From positions 124,001-188,000 of the forward strand of contig JAPJBO010000211.1 in the NCBI GenBank assembly GCA_030068145.1: DNA of 64,000 nucleotides. Direction: 5' to 3'. The translations under genes were made by a program, and so were the position numbers. This document shows positions 11,346 to 21,129 of the stretch, in pieces; position 1 is the first letter of the stretch, and every line of letters starts with the position of its first letter. This stretch comes from Diplonema papillatum (taxonomy: Eukaryota; Euglenozoa; Diplonemea; Diplonemida; Diplonemidae). The notes beneath the pieces were generated by a model. It searched no databases and had not been told where the DNA came from. It saw only the letters and a program-made list of their open reading frames with translations.

Positions 11346-11414
11346 ACGTCAACTTCTCTTCGCACGCAAGGGCGTGGTGCCATAATATCCTGCACTGCAG
11401 GTAGTATGCACTGT

Positions 11415-11612
11415 CGGTAGTAGTAAATTTGTTGCATTAGTGTGTGGGCCTTTGAAGCGTGGATGATGCCTCTCGCGCTGCTCCCCTTGAAGAATTCCTG
11501 CTCATGCCAAAGCGCCGCCGCCCGGGTTGAGGGGTTGCGGCATCAGGCGTGGGCCAGGGCTAGGGAGACTGTTCGGAGGGGTCACCACCCAAAATTTGTT
11601 GCATTAGTGTGG
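11415..11612 (-). repeat. fragment of R5 between direct copies of TTGTTGCATTAGTGTG
   Basis: The interior matches 1190-1330 reverse-complemented. TTGTTGCATTAGTGTG stands at 11429 and again at 11594, in the same orientation. Because the boundary words are direct and not inverted, this is not a simple terminal-inverted-repeat element. It may be a recombination product of two R5 copies. Confidence 0.6.
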
Positions 11613-11955
11613 TGTCGGTAGTCCGCAGTGGCGGTATCGCGCACTGAAGGTAGCATGCACTGCCGTCGCGCGCTTGTGCACTGGCAGGTCTTATGCTCAT
11701 TTGGCGGCATTGCGGCTCCCCCACCAAAGTCGGTGACGCTGTCCCCTCCCAGTAGTATGCGTGGTGGTATTGCGCACGCGCAATGCAGGGCGGCAATATA
11801 CACTGCCGGTAATACGCAGTGGTGGTAATGCCCACTGACGGGAATATGCGCATGTCGTCGGTACTACTGGGCGGCGTAGTAAATTCGTAGTGGGGCGACC
11901 GGATACACCCCGGAGAGATGGTCCCTGCACTCTAACTCGTCTCTCTCAATTAGTT
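11612..11955. repeat. degenerate short repeats and a shared 60-bp block
   Basis: 11612-11880 continues the GTATGCACTGCC-type words. 11895-11955 (CCCCGGAGAGATGGTCCCTG, CACTCTAACTCGTCTCTCTC) also occurs at 21760-21810 and, diverged, five times within the large reading frame near 31990-32530. This links intergenic DNA with coding repeat units of that gene. Confidence 0.6.
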
Positions 11956-12297
11956 TGTGCCTGGACAAGGTCACTTTCCACCTACCATTCTTCCTGTCCA
12001 GCGACATACCCACGCCCCCCTCTCAATTCCAAGAATAAAACAAAACTACGCACTTCTTTTAAAAAGGCACTGTTTGATGCTATCATCAGACAGTGCATGA
12101 GGCAGTGCCCTGCCCACACTATATATAGTTTAACCCCTTACGGACGGAGGGGGAGGTGCCTTCTGGGGAATCTGTGGGTCAGAGTCAAGAGTGTTACGAC
12201 TCTAAAATGGGGAGCCTGATGCTCCTTGGAAAGGCTTCGTACCTTTTTGAAGCGTCTTACTCTGAAGGCCCGGTGTGCGAACTCCAGCTCGAGGTAG
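11955..12297. other. gene-free stretch
   Basis: No gene seen. GTGTTACGACTCTAAAATGGGGAGCCTGATGCTCCTTGGAAAGGCTTCGTA (12189-12240) recurs near 47955-48005, so this is another weak dispersed repeat. Confidence 0.45.
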
Positions 12298-12480
12298 TGC
12301 TAACAATCTTGCGGGTTGCCCTTCACTGTATTGTGCCTATAGTCTAAAAAGACGTAGACAGCGTGTTTTGGAGGTTGATCAGAATTCCTTACCTGAATAT
12401 ACACAGGGTAAATACACGTGGGAAAACGATCAACCGGCACAAACAAAACGAAGCGCCTGTCTGTTTTTAACATAAATGTT
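12297..12480 (+). repeat. dispersed repeat R4, copy 1
   Basis: Copies also at 13733-14060 and 52550-52730. Landmarks are CTAACAATCTTGYGGGTTGC, GTTGATCAGAATTCCTTACC, ACACAGGGTAAATAC, GATCAACCGGCAC and CGAAGCGCCTGT, followed by a T-run. The terminal T-run would suit a polymerase III terminator, but I see no convincing A and B boxes. Confidence 0.75.
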
Positions 12481-13733
12481 TGTTCCCAGTCCGTAAAGGG
12501 TTACCCGAAGAAGCTTCCCCCAACCACCTGGTTGGGTGGTGTACTCCCGGAGAAAACTGTGAGAGTGGCCCGGTGTTGTTCGGCCGGACTCGAGTGTATT
12601 GTTACTTTCCTTTAGCATCCCCGCGAGACATGGGGTAGACCCAACACACTGCAATGTCGCCCTGCAGTTCGATACCGGGCCACAAACTGACACGGGCCGG
12701 TGACCACTTTATAGAAAAAACGATGACGGGAGAATCCTGTGCCACCACCTGATGCTATATGAGTAGCTCGCGCGTTCCTCTAGGCAATGTCCTTACCACA
12801 CGGCGGCCCTGTCCTCAGAAGCAGCTGGGTTTGCCCGAGTCACAAACGACAAAAAGCGGATGCGCCGCATCCCCACACCCAAAAAGAATGTGCACCCGAA
12901 AGGCGCGTGTAACGCACCACGTGTGGCCGTATTTACGCTCTTTTTGGGCAAAAGTCCAAGATCCTATTTACGTTTTTTTGCACTTTTTCCGCCTGTTTTT
13001 TTGCACCCGTTTTGGTTCGTAGCTACACCCAGAACGTACTAACGAGCAAAAAGAATCAAGAAGGCGAACCAAACTCGACCACTTGATGATTGATGATGAT
13101 CAACACTTCTGCCAAAGAAGATGCAAACCCTTGCTTCATGCCGTGCCATGGAGTTGCGGCGTACCGCACTGGGAGGGTGAAATATTTCGGGACAGAGGAA
13201 TATCGGACTCTTTGCGCTTTTGCATTATTTCTGTTGTTTGTAAGGAGGTTGTACCGGCACTGCCGCGAAGATCATCACCATCATCACAATCGGAAGTTTG
13301 TCAGGCGCCCAACAAGAACTCGAATGGTGTTGCGTCAACGCTTGCCAATATAAAGCTAAGACCTTCAGAGTCATCGAATTAATGGAGTATTTATCATCCC
13401 CCAGTGTTCTAATGCAAACAGTGCAATCAGGAGTTGCCCCAAACCCGCCGACCCATTTGATGTGTTGTTGCATTCGCCCAGTTCTTCGAAAGCTTGGGTG
13501 GCCTTCGGGTGGCATCTCGGACACAAGATGCGTGCTGATAACGTACTGATTCAGCATGTGTACAAAGAGAAACCAAAATATTTAACGTGCTGAAATCAGT
13601 ATGTTTAGCATGCTGAACGTAAGGCCTGGCTGCAGCCTGGTGCAAAAAAAGTGCGAAAAAATGTGTTTGGAGCAAAATCTCTATTTACATTCACGCTTTA
13701 GGGCCACACCTGTAACGCACCCGCTTTTTTTTA
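12480..13733. other. gene-free stretch
   Basis: No supported gene. It contains AT-rich patches and, at 13535-13620, repeated GTGCTGA / CAGCATG words (ACGTGCTGAAATCAGT, TTTAGCATGCTGAACG). These look like a small degenerate inverted repeat. Short reading frames near 13083-13380 are not supported by context. Confidence 0.4.
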
Positions 13734-14060
13734 GTACTAACAATCTTGTGGGTTGCCCTTCAATGTATTGTGCAGGCTAACAAGACGTAGGCAGCGTGTT
13801 TTGGTGGTTGATCAGAATTCCTTACCTGAATACACACAGGGTAAATACAAGTGGGAAAACGATCAACCGGCACGCACAAACAAAGAAATAATCTTAGAAA
13901 TGGCTGAGCTGCTCAAGTCGAAAGACGACTGCGTCCCGGATGCCGGTGACTGGGAGGAGGTCAAGCTGAGTGCCTTCCCGGAAAACGCGGACGAGACTGC
14001 GTGTTCGCGGCACGCACAAACAAAACGAAGCGCCTGTTTTTTTTTTTTTTTTTTTTTTTA
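13733..14060 (+). repeat. dispersed repeat R4, copy 2, carrying a 123-bp coding-like insert
   Basis: The R4 body is interrupted at 13885-14007 by 123 bp flanked by identical 17-bp direct repeats (CGGCACGCACAAACAAA at 13868-13884 and 14008-14024). The other two R4 copies lack the insert. It is exactly 41 codons long and open (EIILEMAELLKSKDDC..., GDWEEVKLSAF...), so it looks like an exon fragment pasted into the repeat. A T-run follows, and the hAT element begins 10 bp after it. Confidence 0.75.
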
Positions 14061-14242
14061 ACCACACAGCAGGGCCCTCTTCGCGCTCCACCCCTAGAGG
14101 CCCAAAAAGGGGGTGATTTCGGGTCCCCCACAATCTCTACCAACGCTGCAGAGACCCGTATGAAGAAGCAAAAAAAGAAGAATACCGGAAAGAGAAGGCC
14201 ATTGGGGCGTGGTGCGCTTGAAAGGACACCTTGAAAGCCCCC

Positions 14243-16999
14243 CTAGTTTGTATCACACAATGCCCCCTTGAATGCAGCCAAGTCGCAGAAGTCCACCTGG
14301 CGGTTTTGCAACGACTTGAACTTCTGAAGGACGCGTGTGGACTGGTCTGCGGTCAATGTCTCCTGCCCACAAGTGCACATCATGAGGATTGCTGATAGGC
14401 TCTTGTCGCTTAAGCTGTTGCGCAGGCTCGTCTTGATCAGTTTAAGACGGCTGAACACCCGCTCGCACTCAACAGACACCAAGGGTAAACAGAGGCCAAT
14501 GAGCATTAGTTTTCGTAGGGTTGGGTACCGCAACTTCCCGGTAACGGTGTTTGCAAGGTTGAACAGAGTCTTGGAACCTGCGTCCTGACGTGCAGCGAAA
14601 CTCATGTCACTGACGGCCTGTCGAAGCCCTGTCCACTCCCGCAGCACATCGTCACGTGTCAGCACGAGAAACGGCACATCACGCTTGGTGACTTTCGTGG
14701 TCGTCGAGGGGTCATCATTGTACACCACCTCTACATACCGCGAAGTAGACTCGTGGTTTCTTCTGCGAGGGACAAGCCTCTCCTCCAGGACGGGCTTCTC
14801 TGCATACGACAGGACCGATTCGCGTCCGTAGTGGTCGCACAGAGCACAGACTTCAACATCCCCGTAGGTCAGCTGCAATCTCTTATCGCTCGGGTGGTTC
14901 CGCACGTCGAAAATGCTGAACGAGTTGACGAACGTGCGGGATGCAAACCTGCGTTCGAGTTCAGCAACCACGTATGCCAGGTACGGCTTTCCGACCTCTT
15001 CGTGGAACTTGTCAAAGGTCGCTCTCCCGATGTAAGCGTCCCCCGTTGCCGATGCATACAGCTGCAAAAATCCGCTATAGTGGAGACTGCGGTGAGGAGC
15101 GTTGCTTCTGCTCCGGATGGAGCTGATTGTCAAGTCGATCCCTTTGACACAATCCATGATGTTGTAGTCCCGCGTTTGGAACGCAAGACTCAGCGCGCTG
15201 AGGTCGCTCAGAACATCGCTTCCGAGACAGAGGGAGGCAACAAACTGCACAGACATCAGGTGGACGTGTAGGAAGCGCGCTGTACTCAGCTCAGATGCAA
15301 GCTTCGCCAGTGCCCGAACAATAGCCGGATAAATGGTACGCACGGCATCTGTGCACGCAGTGAAAGCCAACCAGCGAGTTTCAGACGGTTCGACAATAGA
15401 CCTTTGGGGTCCTTCGCAGCGGTCGGCGAGTTCCTCAAACGCACGGTCGATCTCACAAAGACGCTTTTGAGAGGCCGAGAAGAAGACCCACAGTTGGCGC
15501 AGCACCTGGAAGAACTGCTTCATCACTGGGATCGCAGTCGAGCTGTCGACACTCGCGAGTGAAAGCAGATGCGCGCAGCACCAGCTGAACAACGAAGAAC
15601 AATTCGTCCTAGCGCGGAGGCGCTGCTGCGCTCCTAGATTGTCCGACGACATGCTTGTTGTGCCGTCAAGCGAGCACCCCACAAACGTGGTTTTCAGATT
15701 CTTGTTTTCTCCGTCGATTTGCAGTTCCTTGATCACAGCCTCAGCGTGCCCGCGTCCGGTCCGATCGTACAGGTTGGTCATGGACCAAAACCGCTCTGTG
15801 ACCTCTCCCTGCTCGGTCACCATCCGAACGGTGACAGCAATTTTGTGCTCCCTGGAGATGTCGTCGCTTCCGTCTGCACAAACAGCCCAAAACGCAGCGT
15901 TGCTCAAGTGCATTGTGATGTCCTCTTTCAAGACTTCGCCAATGCAATGGAGAAGCTGGAGCAGAGCTTGAGCTGAGAGATACGTGATGTCCTGTTGCAT
16001 CCACTTCATGAATGCGGAATCACCCATGCAGTGCGCATAGTGTTGCATAGCTGGGCGAAGGTGAGAGAGGGGGCGGTTGTGCGATAGCTCGAAGAACATA
16101 GAGTCGATGATTTTCTTGAGCTGGTCGGTGTTGTAGGTGCGACTCGTGTTGAGGTGTTCCAGGATGGCGGCAGGTGCACGACCGACGGATGTCGCGTGAA
16201 TCTTCGACTTCGTGTGGTTCTGCAATGCAGCTTTCAACTTCCTGAGCTGAACAAAGCTCGTTTGCACGAAGATCTGGTTGGAATCCGACCATTGGCACAG
16301 CCCGCACCTCAGTCCATCACTGCGTATCTCCAGCCACGGATGGTTCCCTTGGTGTCGGAGCAGGGTTTGCTTCTTGACTTTGCCAGTTTTTCCCGATGAG
16401 CTCTGGAACTCCACAAACCCTAGCTGGTCTTCATCCGGACTTTCCTCGTCATCAGAAGCATCAACATCGTGCACGTCCGCATCCGCCTCTTGCGCATCTT
16501 CAACGATGATGGCTGGACGAACAACTGCAACACGTTCCCGTTGTGCTCTCACGAACGAATCGTTGCTGCTGCACGACTCTTCGTCTGACTCGTGCATCAA
16601 ACGGTGCGGGTGGAAGACGATCCCAGCTTCGTCAGGCGGCTTCAGACGCGGAACTGCACCGGTAGCAGTGCCCCCGAGAACAAGTGCTGATTGCGAACCG
16701 GTTGCGGCCACCGCAGCCCCTGTTGCCACGACCCCGTCCCGCTTCTTGTCGTGAGCTTTGATGAGCGCGAGAGCCTTTTCCTTCCCCGGCCAAGCAGGTC
16801 CTTGACCGATCACGTTTTGGAAGGGCGGTGTTTGTCGTTGCCGCGCCAGGGCCTGCAGCAGGATGTCGTCGGTCTTCCAGCTCGTATAGTCATACGACAC
16901 CGTGACCGTGTGCTTCTTCTTCTTGTAAGCGACTTTGTACGACTCAGGTGCTCGACGCTTCACCGTTTTTTGTGTGAACAGAGGAGCTATTTGAGACAT
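14243..16999 (-). CDS. hAT-family transposase, 918 residues
   Basis: A single uninterrupted minus-strand frame from ATG 16999. It would catalyse cut-and-paste excision and integration of the surrounding hAT element in the nucleus. Visible features are a basic N-terminus; an acidic linker (about 165-195); a C-x2-C...H-x5-H zinc finger (C232, C235, H262, H268) for DNA binding; an RNase-H-like core with CADGSDD (first Asp) and DGTTSMSSDN before the WCCAHLLSLA box; and the C-terminal hAT dimerisation motif SVECERVFSRLKLIKTSLRN with the catalytic Glu. The arrangement resembles the ZNF862/SCAND3-like branch of hAT. Length is normal for an active hAT transposase. Its codon use is visibly less GC-biased at third positions than the host genes here, as expected for a transposon. 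Confidence 0.9.
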   Translation of the reverse strand: MSQIAPLFTQKTVKRRAPESYKVAYKKKKHTVTVSYDYTSWKTDDILLQALARQRQTPPFQNVIGQGPAWPGKEKALALIKAHDKKRDGVVATGAAVAATGSQSALVLGGTATGAVPRLKPPDEAGIVFHPHRLMHESDEESCSSNDSFVRAQRERVAVVRPAIIVEDAQEADADVHDVDASDDEESPDEDQLGFVEFQSSSGKTGKVKKQTLLRHQGNHPWLEIRSDGLRCGLCQWSDSNQIFVQTSFVQLRKLKAALQNHTKSKIHATSVGRAPAAILEHLNTSRTYNTDQLKKIIDSMFFELSHNRPLSHLRPAMQHYAHCMGDSAFMKWMQQDITYLSAQALLQLLHCIGEVLKEDITMHLSNAAFWAVCADGSDDISREHKIAVTVRMVTEQGEVTERFWSMTNLYDRTGRGHAEAVIKELQIDGENKNLKTTFVGCSLDGTTSMSSDNLGAQQRLRARTNCSSLFSWCCAHLLSLASVDSSTAIPVMKQFFQVLRQLWVFFSASQKRLCEIDRAFEELADRCEGPQRSIVEPSETRWLAFTACTDAVRTIYPAIVRALAKLASELSTARFLHVHLMSVQFVASLCLGSDVLSDLSALSLAFQTRDYNIMDCVKGIDLTISSIRSRSNAPHRSLHYSGFLQLYASATGDAYIGRATFDKFHEEVGKPYLAYVVAELERRFASRTFVNSFSIFDVRNHPSDKRLQLTYGDVEVCALCDHYGRESVLSYAEKPVLEERLVPRRRNHESTSRYVEVVYNDDPSTTTKVTKRDVPFLVLTRDDVLREWTGLRQAVSDMSFAARQDAGSKTLFNLANTVTGKLRYPTLRKLMLIGLCLPLVSVECERVFSRLKLIKTSLRNSLSDKSLSAILMMCTCGQETLTADQSTRVLQKFKSLQNRQVDFCDLAAFKGALCDTN

Positions 17000-17337
17000 G
17001 GTTAGTGCCTTTTCTTGCGGTGTACTCCTCTTCCTTTCTTCGTCCCTGGAGGTATGGATATGGATTCCTTGTCACTTACCTACTGGCCGTGGGCACCTCT
17101 TCGACACAGCCCTACCCGACAGCGCCTGACAGCCCCCCCCCCCCTGGACAGCCACACCCCCCAGCCCTGGATCAACACGTGTACGCTACACGGTGTAGTA
17201 CACCCCCCAGCCCTACCCCGGACCATTTTTTTTTTCGGGGGGGGGGGGTGATTTTTTAAAAAATCACCCCCCCATTTTTTTTGGGTTTTTTTTTTGGGGT
17301 GATTTTAGGGCTAAATCACCCCCCCGCGAGAGCCCTG
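17000..17337. promoter_or_regulatory. transposon 5' region with two strong hairpins
   Basis: Between the transposase start and the right terminus lie long C/G homopolymers, a 32-bp perfect palindrome at 17242-17273 (G7-TGATTTTTT and its complement), and a second stem at 17296-17322 (GGGGTGATTT / AAATCACCCC, 7-nt loop). Both stems contain the subterminal GGGGTGATTT word. They may be transposase-binding sites or hairpins in the subterminal region. Confidence 0.6.
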
Positions 17338-17756
17338 CACACCAGCAGGGATTTATAAGGGGATTTCGGCCTAGAGCAATAGTCCATGTAGATGGACGGG
17401 TACCCGTCTTTTGCACCGGGGTGCCGAGCACGTGTTTGTCGACCCCCCAGACCCCCCCCCCCCCCAGTGGTGGTCCAGCCTGTCCAGCCACCCCAGCCAG
17501 CCCTGCAAAGTCGTTGAGGGCCCGAAAATTAGTGCCACCACTGTCCTCCACTGTGGATCACTATGCACCACCATGCGCTATCGTGTCACTGTGCACACCG
17601 CACTAGCGTGGATCACTGTGCATCACCGTGCATCACTGCGCACCGTGTATAGATTCCGAGCCAGATGTTCCAGAGGGTGGAGGGTGCAGCAGAGAGGTGG
17701 GAGAACCAGCAGTTGTCCGGCAAAGGGCGCGTGAGGGGGAAAACACAGCAGTTGGA

Positions 17757-18240
17757 TTACAAGGAAGAGTTGGAGAATAAGGGCATGGGGCGTCGTGCCA
17801 ACTGCTCTCTCTTTGCGAGGACCGCCGACACGGCATCGAAGTACACCGAAGCCTTTGCGAACTTCAATAATGTTCGGCGTACGTTCGTGTACCGCAACGG
17901 GTCCTCGGCTTCGGGCTCGGGCTCTGAGTCCTCGCTTTCTGACGCATCGTCTTTGTCATTTTTCCTGACTGTCGGATCCAGCATGAGATACTCTCTCATC
18001 AGCTGGTCAAGAAATTCTGGCGTCACGGAAGGGGGATTGTACGCCAAGAACAAACATTGGCGCTTCGTGAGGCTGGCTGGGTTGCCGTGCACTGTCTCTT
18101 CCAGGAGCTGAACAACGTATGTCGCCCTAGCATGTCCTTCCTTTTCCCCGGCATTGTCCCGGCCCCATCCTGAGTTGGGCGTGATAGAATCCACCACTGC
18201 GGTTGGAAGTTCGGCTGTGTCTCGCCGGGTTGGGCCGCTT
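17757..18240 (-). pseudogene. captured coding fragment inside the hAT-type element
   Basis: A minus-strand frame of at least 146 codons reads like protein: TYVVQLLEETVHGNPASLT, a KRQCLFLAYN... segment, an acidic DDASESEDSEPEPEAEDP run, then LRYTNVRRTLLKFAKASVYF and a stop at 17757. No in-frame ATG starts it; the nearest start would be GTG at 18197. It therefore looks like an internal or last exon taken from a host gene, as in Pack-type elements. I do not recognise the family. No parental gene is in the window. Confidence 0.5.
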
Positions 18241-18242
18241 GC

Positions 18243-18360
18243 TCGCCTCCATGACCCCCCCCCCCCCTATGACCCCCCTGGGACCCCCTATGGACCCCCC
18301 CATGACCCCCCTATGGACCCCCTATGGGCCCCCCCATGACCCCCTATGACTGCTGTGGTA
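18243..18360 (+). repeat. C-rich simple repeat
   Basis: Degenerate GACCCCCCTATGG-like units. It lies inside the non-autonomous hAT-type element and has no coding value. Confidence 0.85.
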
Positions 18361-18410
18361 GCCTACCCACACCCGCCAGCCCGTGGGTTTTTTTTTTTTT
18401 TTTTTTTGAG

Positions 18411-18500
18411 GATGGACGGGTGACCCGCCCATCTAGACCGGCGTATAAATCCCTGGATGGACGGGTGACCCGCCCATCTAGACCGGCGTATAAATCCCTG
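18411..18500. repeat. exact 45-bp tandem duplication of the element's right end
   Basis: 18411-18455 and 18456-18500 are identical and each ends in TATAAATCCCTG, so the terminal inverted repeat is doubled. Only the outer copy is next to the target-site duplication. Confidence 0.9.
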
Positions 18501-18524
18501 CACACCAGGGAAGGGAGGGGGGGG

Positions 18525-18795
18525 TACCAGGGAAAGCCTGCTACACGGGAGCCAAGCTTCACGTGTTCGGCGGTACTGCAGAGCCACGGGCCTACGGGTC
18601 AAGTGGCTACCGATTTCCCAAACTAAAGCATCAAGGCGTGGCGCACCTTGGGGCTTGGCGCTTGCGCTGAACACAAGCTCGTCGAGACGGTCAGCCACAG
18701 GGCAGAGCGGACGGGGTTGTGGCACTGTGCTGCCTCCGACTCAAGCTTTGCAAGCTGTGGTTGACCGTCACATTCCTGGACCAGGAGCGGCCTTT
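18525..18795 (-). repeat. dispersed repeat R2, copy 2
   Basis: Reverse-complement match to 3262-3545 over almost its whole length, starting with GGTACCAGGGAAAGCCTGC. Confidence 0.9.
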
Positions 18796-18929
18796 TTCTC
18801 TTTTCTTTTAACACCACAACTGTAGCTCCAGCCTCTGAGGTACTGGGACTCAACCATGCGTGGGGCTTTGCAGATGCTTCCTCTGCAGACGGACCGTGCA
18901 ACCGGCGCTACCGCGCTCGGGTTGTCTTG

Positions 18930-19260
18930 CCCACCCACCCTTTTTTGTTTTACATAAGCGCTAACTTGGAAGGAAATGCTCGACAGAAGCTTCCAGACAA
19001 AGAACCGAAGGGATCCCAAGTGCTGTAACTACCGAACCACGTGTTGAACGGACATGAGGTCATGCGGTTCTACCCCTACACGACAAGACACATAAACACA
19101 ACAGGTCAAAGTCCTGAGTGAGAAAGCAACACCCAGGTGGTGTAAGCGAAGAACAAAACAGATTGTGCTTGCATTGTATTTGCCCCTCTACCTCATATTT
19201 CCTCCCTTCCATTCGGCGTTTGGAGTCAAAGCAGCTGCGTCGAGTATTTTTCGATGTGTC
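18930..19260 (+). repeat. dispersed repeat R6, copy 1
   Basis: Matches 53560-53870 with about 90% identity by eye. Landmarks are TTTTGTTTTACATAAGCGC, GAACCGAAGGGATCCCAAGT, ACTACCGAACCACGTGTT, CAACAGGTCAAAGTCCTGAG and CTCCCTTCCATTCGG. Confidence 0.8.
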
Positions 19261-19735
19261 CTAAAAATGCAATGCTTGCGCAATGAGTGAACCAATTTTG
19301 TGCGCCGTGGTTGATCGTTTCGCTCTTGCTCCGGAGTGAACTTGTTTCTTCGTCTCTTCACGTGGGCGGCGTCGGAGCTTCACCAGCTTCGGCTGATATA
19401 TACCATTTGCGCACTTAACCATGGTTAAGAAGGCGTACGAAAACCCCCTCATACTACCCGCCTCACAGCCTCAATGGTCAACCGGAGACCCCAAAACACC
19501 GAACCTCTAAACCACAATAAACGCTAGAAAACCAAGACACTTTTATGGCTCAAAGCATCTTCAGAATAACACGAAAAGCATCTGGGCAAAACCCCGTTTT
19601 CACAATTCTTCGTATCTTACTGGTCTGCTGCGCTCAAGTGGGTTGGCGACTCGAGTTGTATCCAAGCCTTCCACGCCGCAAGAGACCTTTTCTTTTTCGG
19701 GCTTCGACCATGCACGCGGTCATTTACACAACGCA
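19260..19735. other. gene-free stretch
   Basis: No gene seen. A short match to the right end of R3 occurs at 19465-19500 (GGTCAACCGGAGACCCC). Confidence 0.4.
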
Positions 19736-20425
19736 CTCTTTCTTTTGAATAAGCACCTGCTTCTGCAGGAAATACTCGAGGAGGCCACCAGTTGCAAATC
19801 TTCAAAGGAGGAACGGTGTCACGTAGCGAAAGGCAGGCATCATGTGATACTCATCGGCATGCCGATGACTCCCCACCATCGCAACAATACTCCCAATCCT
19901 CGAAGGAGGAAATGTGCTTCAGCTCACACGAAACCCAGGGAAATGGTGCTAGCGTTCATCAAAAAGCCTTTCAGAACACGCTGCGGATACAAGGACTTTC
20001 CTGTTGAAAGACGCCTGGAGACACTGAACATCCCGGAGTTTCAAGCGAGCGTTCCGCGTGATCACTCACCGCAGTACTAGTCAGGCCTGCTGGTGCTTAA
20101 CTTCCCAAATCAGGCGGGATGGGGTGCTTTCACCAGAGTATGGTCGTATCCAATTGGGAGAAAAATCAAAACGCACCGTGCACACAAGTTCTGCGCCGCT
20201 AGCGAACAGGGTGCAGACTTGAAATGCAGTACAGAAACGTTTTTCGAGCATCCGGTGATTTTTGGGATCCCCAAGGGCATCCCCTGAAGCAACATGTGGG
20301 GGCACCTATTTAAACATTCTGAAAACTGACATTACTAGTTTAGTTGTATTTGTCTTGATTCTCCCCCGCTAGCCTCCGCCGGAAGAAGCACCGGGCGGCC
20401 TCTCGAGTATTTTCTCCCGCGTTAG
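19735..20425 (+). repeat. dispersed R1 copy, split, with an R3-like piece
   Basis: 19740-19960 carries the R1 body, including TCATCGGCATGCCGATGA. 20015-20060 resembles the R3 right end, and 20345-20425 resumes R1 (CCGCTAGCCTCCGCCGGAAG, CCTCTCGAGTATTTTC). About 380 bp of other sequence separates the two R1 parts. Confidence 0.6.
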
Positions 20426-21120
20426 GTTCGCAGATGCGGCAAGACGACTTTATATGTGGGCCTACTCCTGATGGACGTGATATTGTGGGTCAATGCTGTG
20501 GCTATCTGGACCACATTGTGGGGAATAGTTGAGTCGCAGCTCTTGACAAAGACAGATGGACAAAAGAAGGTGTTTTTTCGCTTTTCTCACGAACGGGGGG
20601 TCGGTCGGTCCTGCTTTTGGCTTTGTAGGTTCTCCCGACTCCCCAAATCGTTGTTAGCACAAACTCAAGAGGTCTGGTCAACTATTCCCTGCAATATTAG
20701 CATACTACTTTCAAAAGGTTGTAGGTGCACAGCGCTGCGACACGAACAGTGCCAAAAGCAATCACCGACCTGCTCGTGCCCCCTTGGTTTGCACCTTTGC
20801 CAACACGTTGCGAATAAACCCACTCACCGAGGACCACCTGGAGACTCTCTTGGAGTTTCACGCGAGTTTTCACTCTGGAAAAAAAAAAAAAAGAATAAAG
20901 AAGAACCCTCCAATTTCCAGCATCGAACACGCATGAGTGGCATCGTTTTTCCGTCAAAAAGAAAGCTCAGACTCTCCCTCCTCGATTTCCATCGAGGCTG
21001 CGAGCCTCCTTTGCTCTGTTTGTGGGTCCTGCCCAACGCTACCACGGTCGACCCTATTTCCCCGTACTTACCGTTCATTACTTGTCGAACAGCACGATCC
21101 TTGTTGCCACGAGACTCGTG
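20425..21120. other. gene-free stretch
   Basis: A plus-strand frame runs through here into the 48-bp array, but it crosses an A-run and an R3-like piece and lacks any domain. I do not accept it as a gene. Confidence 0.45.
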
Positions 21121-21129
21121 GGACGAACT

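Larger units (their letters stand above)
14070..17337 (-). mobile_element. autonomous hAT-superfamily DNA transposon
   Basis: The left end reads CAGGGCCCTCTTCGCGC and the right end, on the other strand, CAGGGCTCTCGCGGGGG. Both are typical hAT-type CAGGG termini, and GGGGTGATTT recurs a few tens of bases inside each end. The single gene fills most of the 3.27 kb. The 8-bp flanks, CCACACAG on the left and CACACCAG on the right, are similar but not identical, so I cannot claim a clean target-site duplication. The right flank is shared with the next element. The intact frame suggests a young copy. Confidence 0.75.
17346..18500. mobile_element. non-autonomous hAT-type element with 8-bp target-site duplication
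   Basis: Left terminus CAGGGATTTATA (17346-17357) and right terminus TATAAATCCCTG (18489-18500) are exact inverted repeats. Directly outside are CACACCAG at 17338-17345 and CACACCAG at 18501-18508, an exact 8-bp duplication as hAT transposases make. A palindromic subterminal motif (GACGGGTACCCGTC at 17395-17408; GACGGGTGACCCGCCCATC on the right) supports the ends. There is no transposase inside, only a host-like coding fragment and C-rich simple repeats. It abuts the right end of the autonomous element and may use its transposase. Confidence 0.75.

Noticed and set aside
11415-11612. CACTA-type transposon (TAGTG/CACTA termini)
   Set aside because: The terminal words are in direct, not inverted, orientation, no target duplication is visible and there is no transposase.
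14062-18508. Single composite transposon from 14070 to 18500
   Set aside because: The inner CAGGG ends and the exact CACACCAG duplications fit two adjoining elements better; outer ends do not match each other beyond CAGGG.
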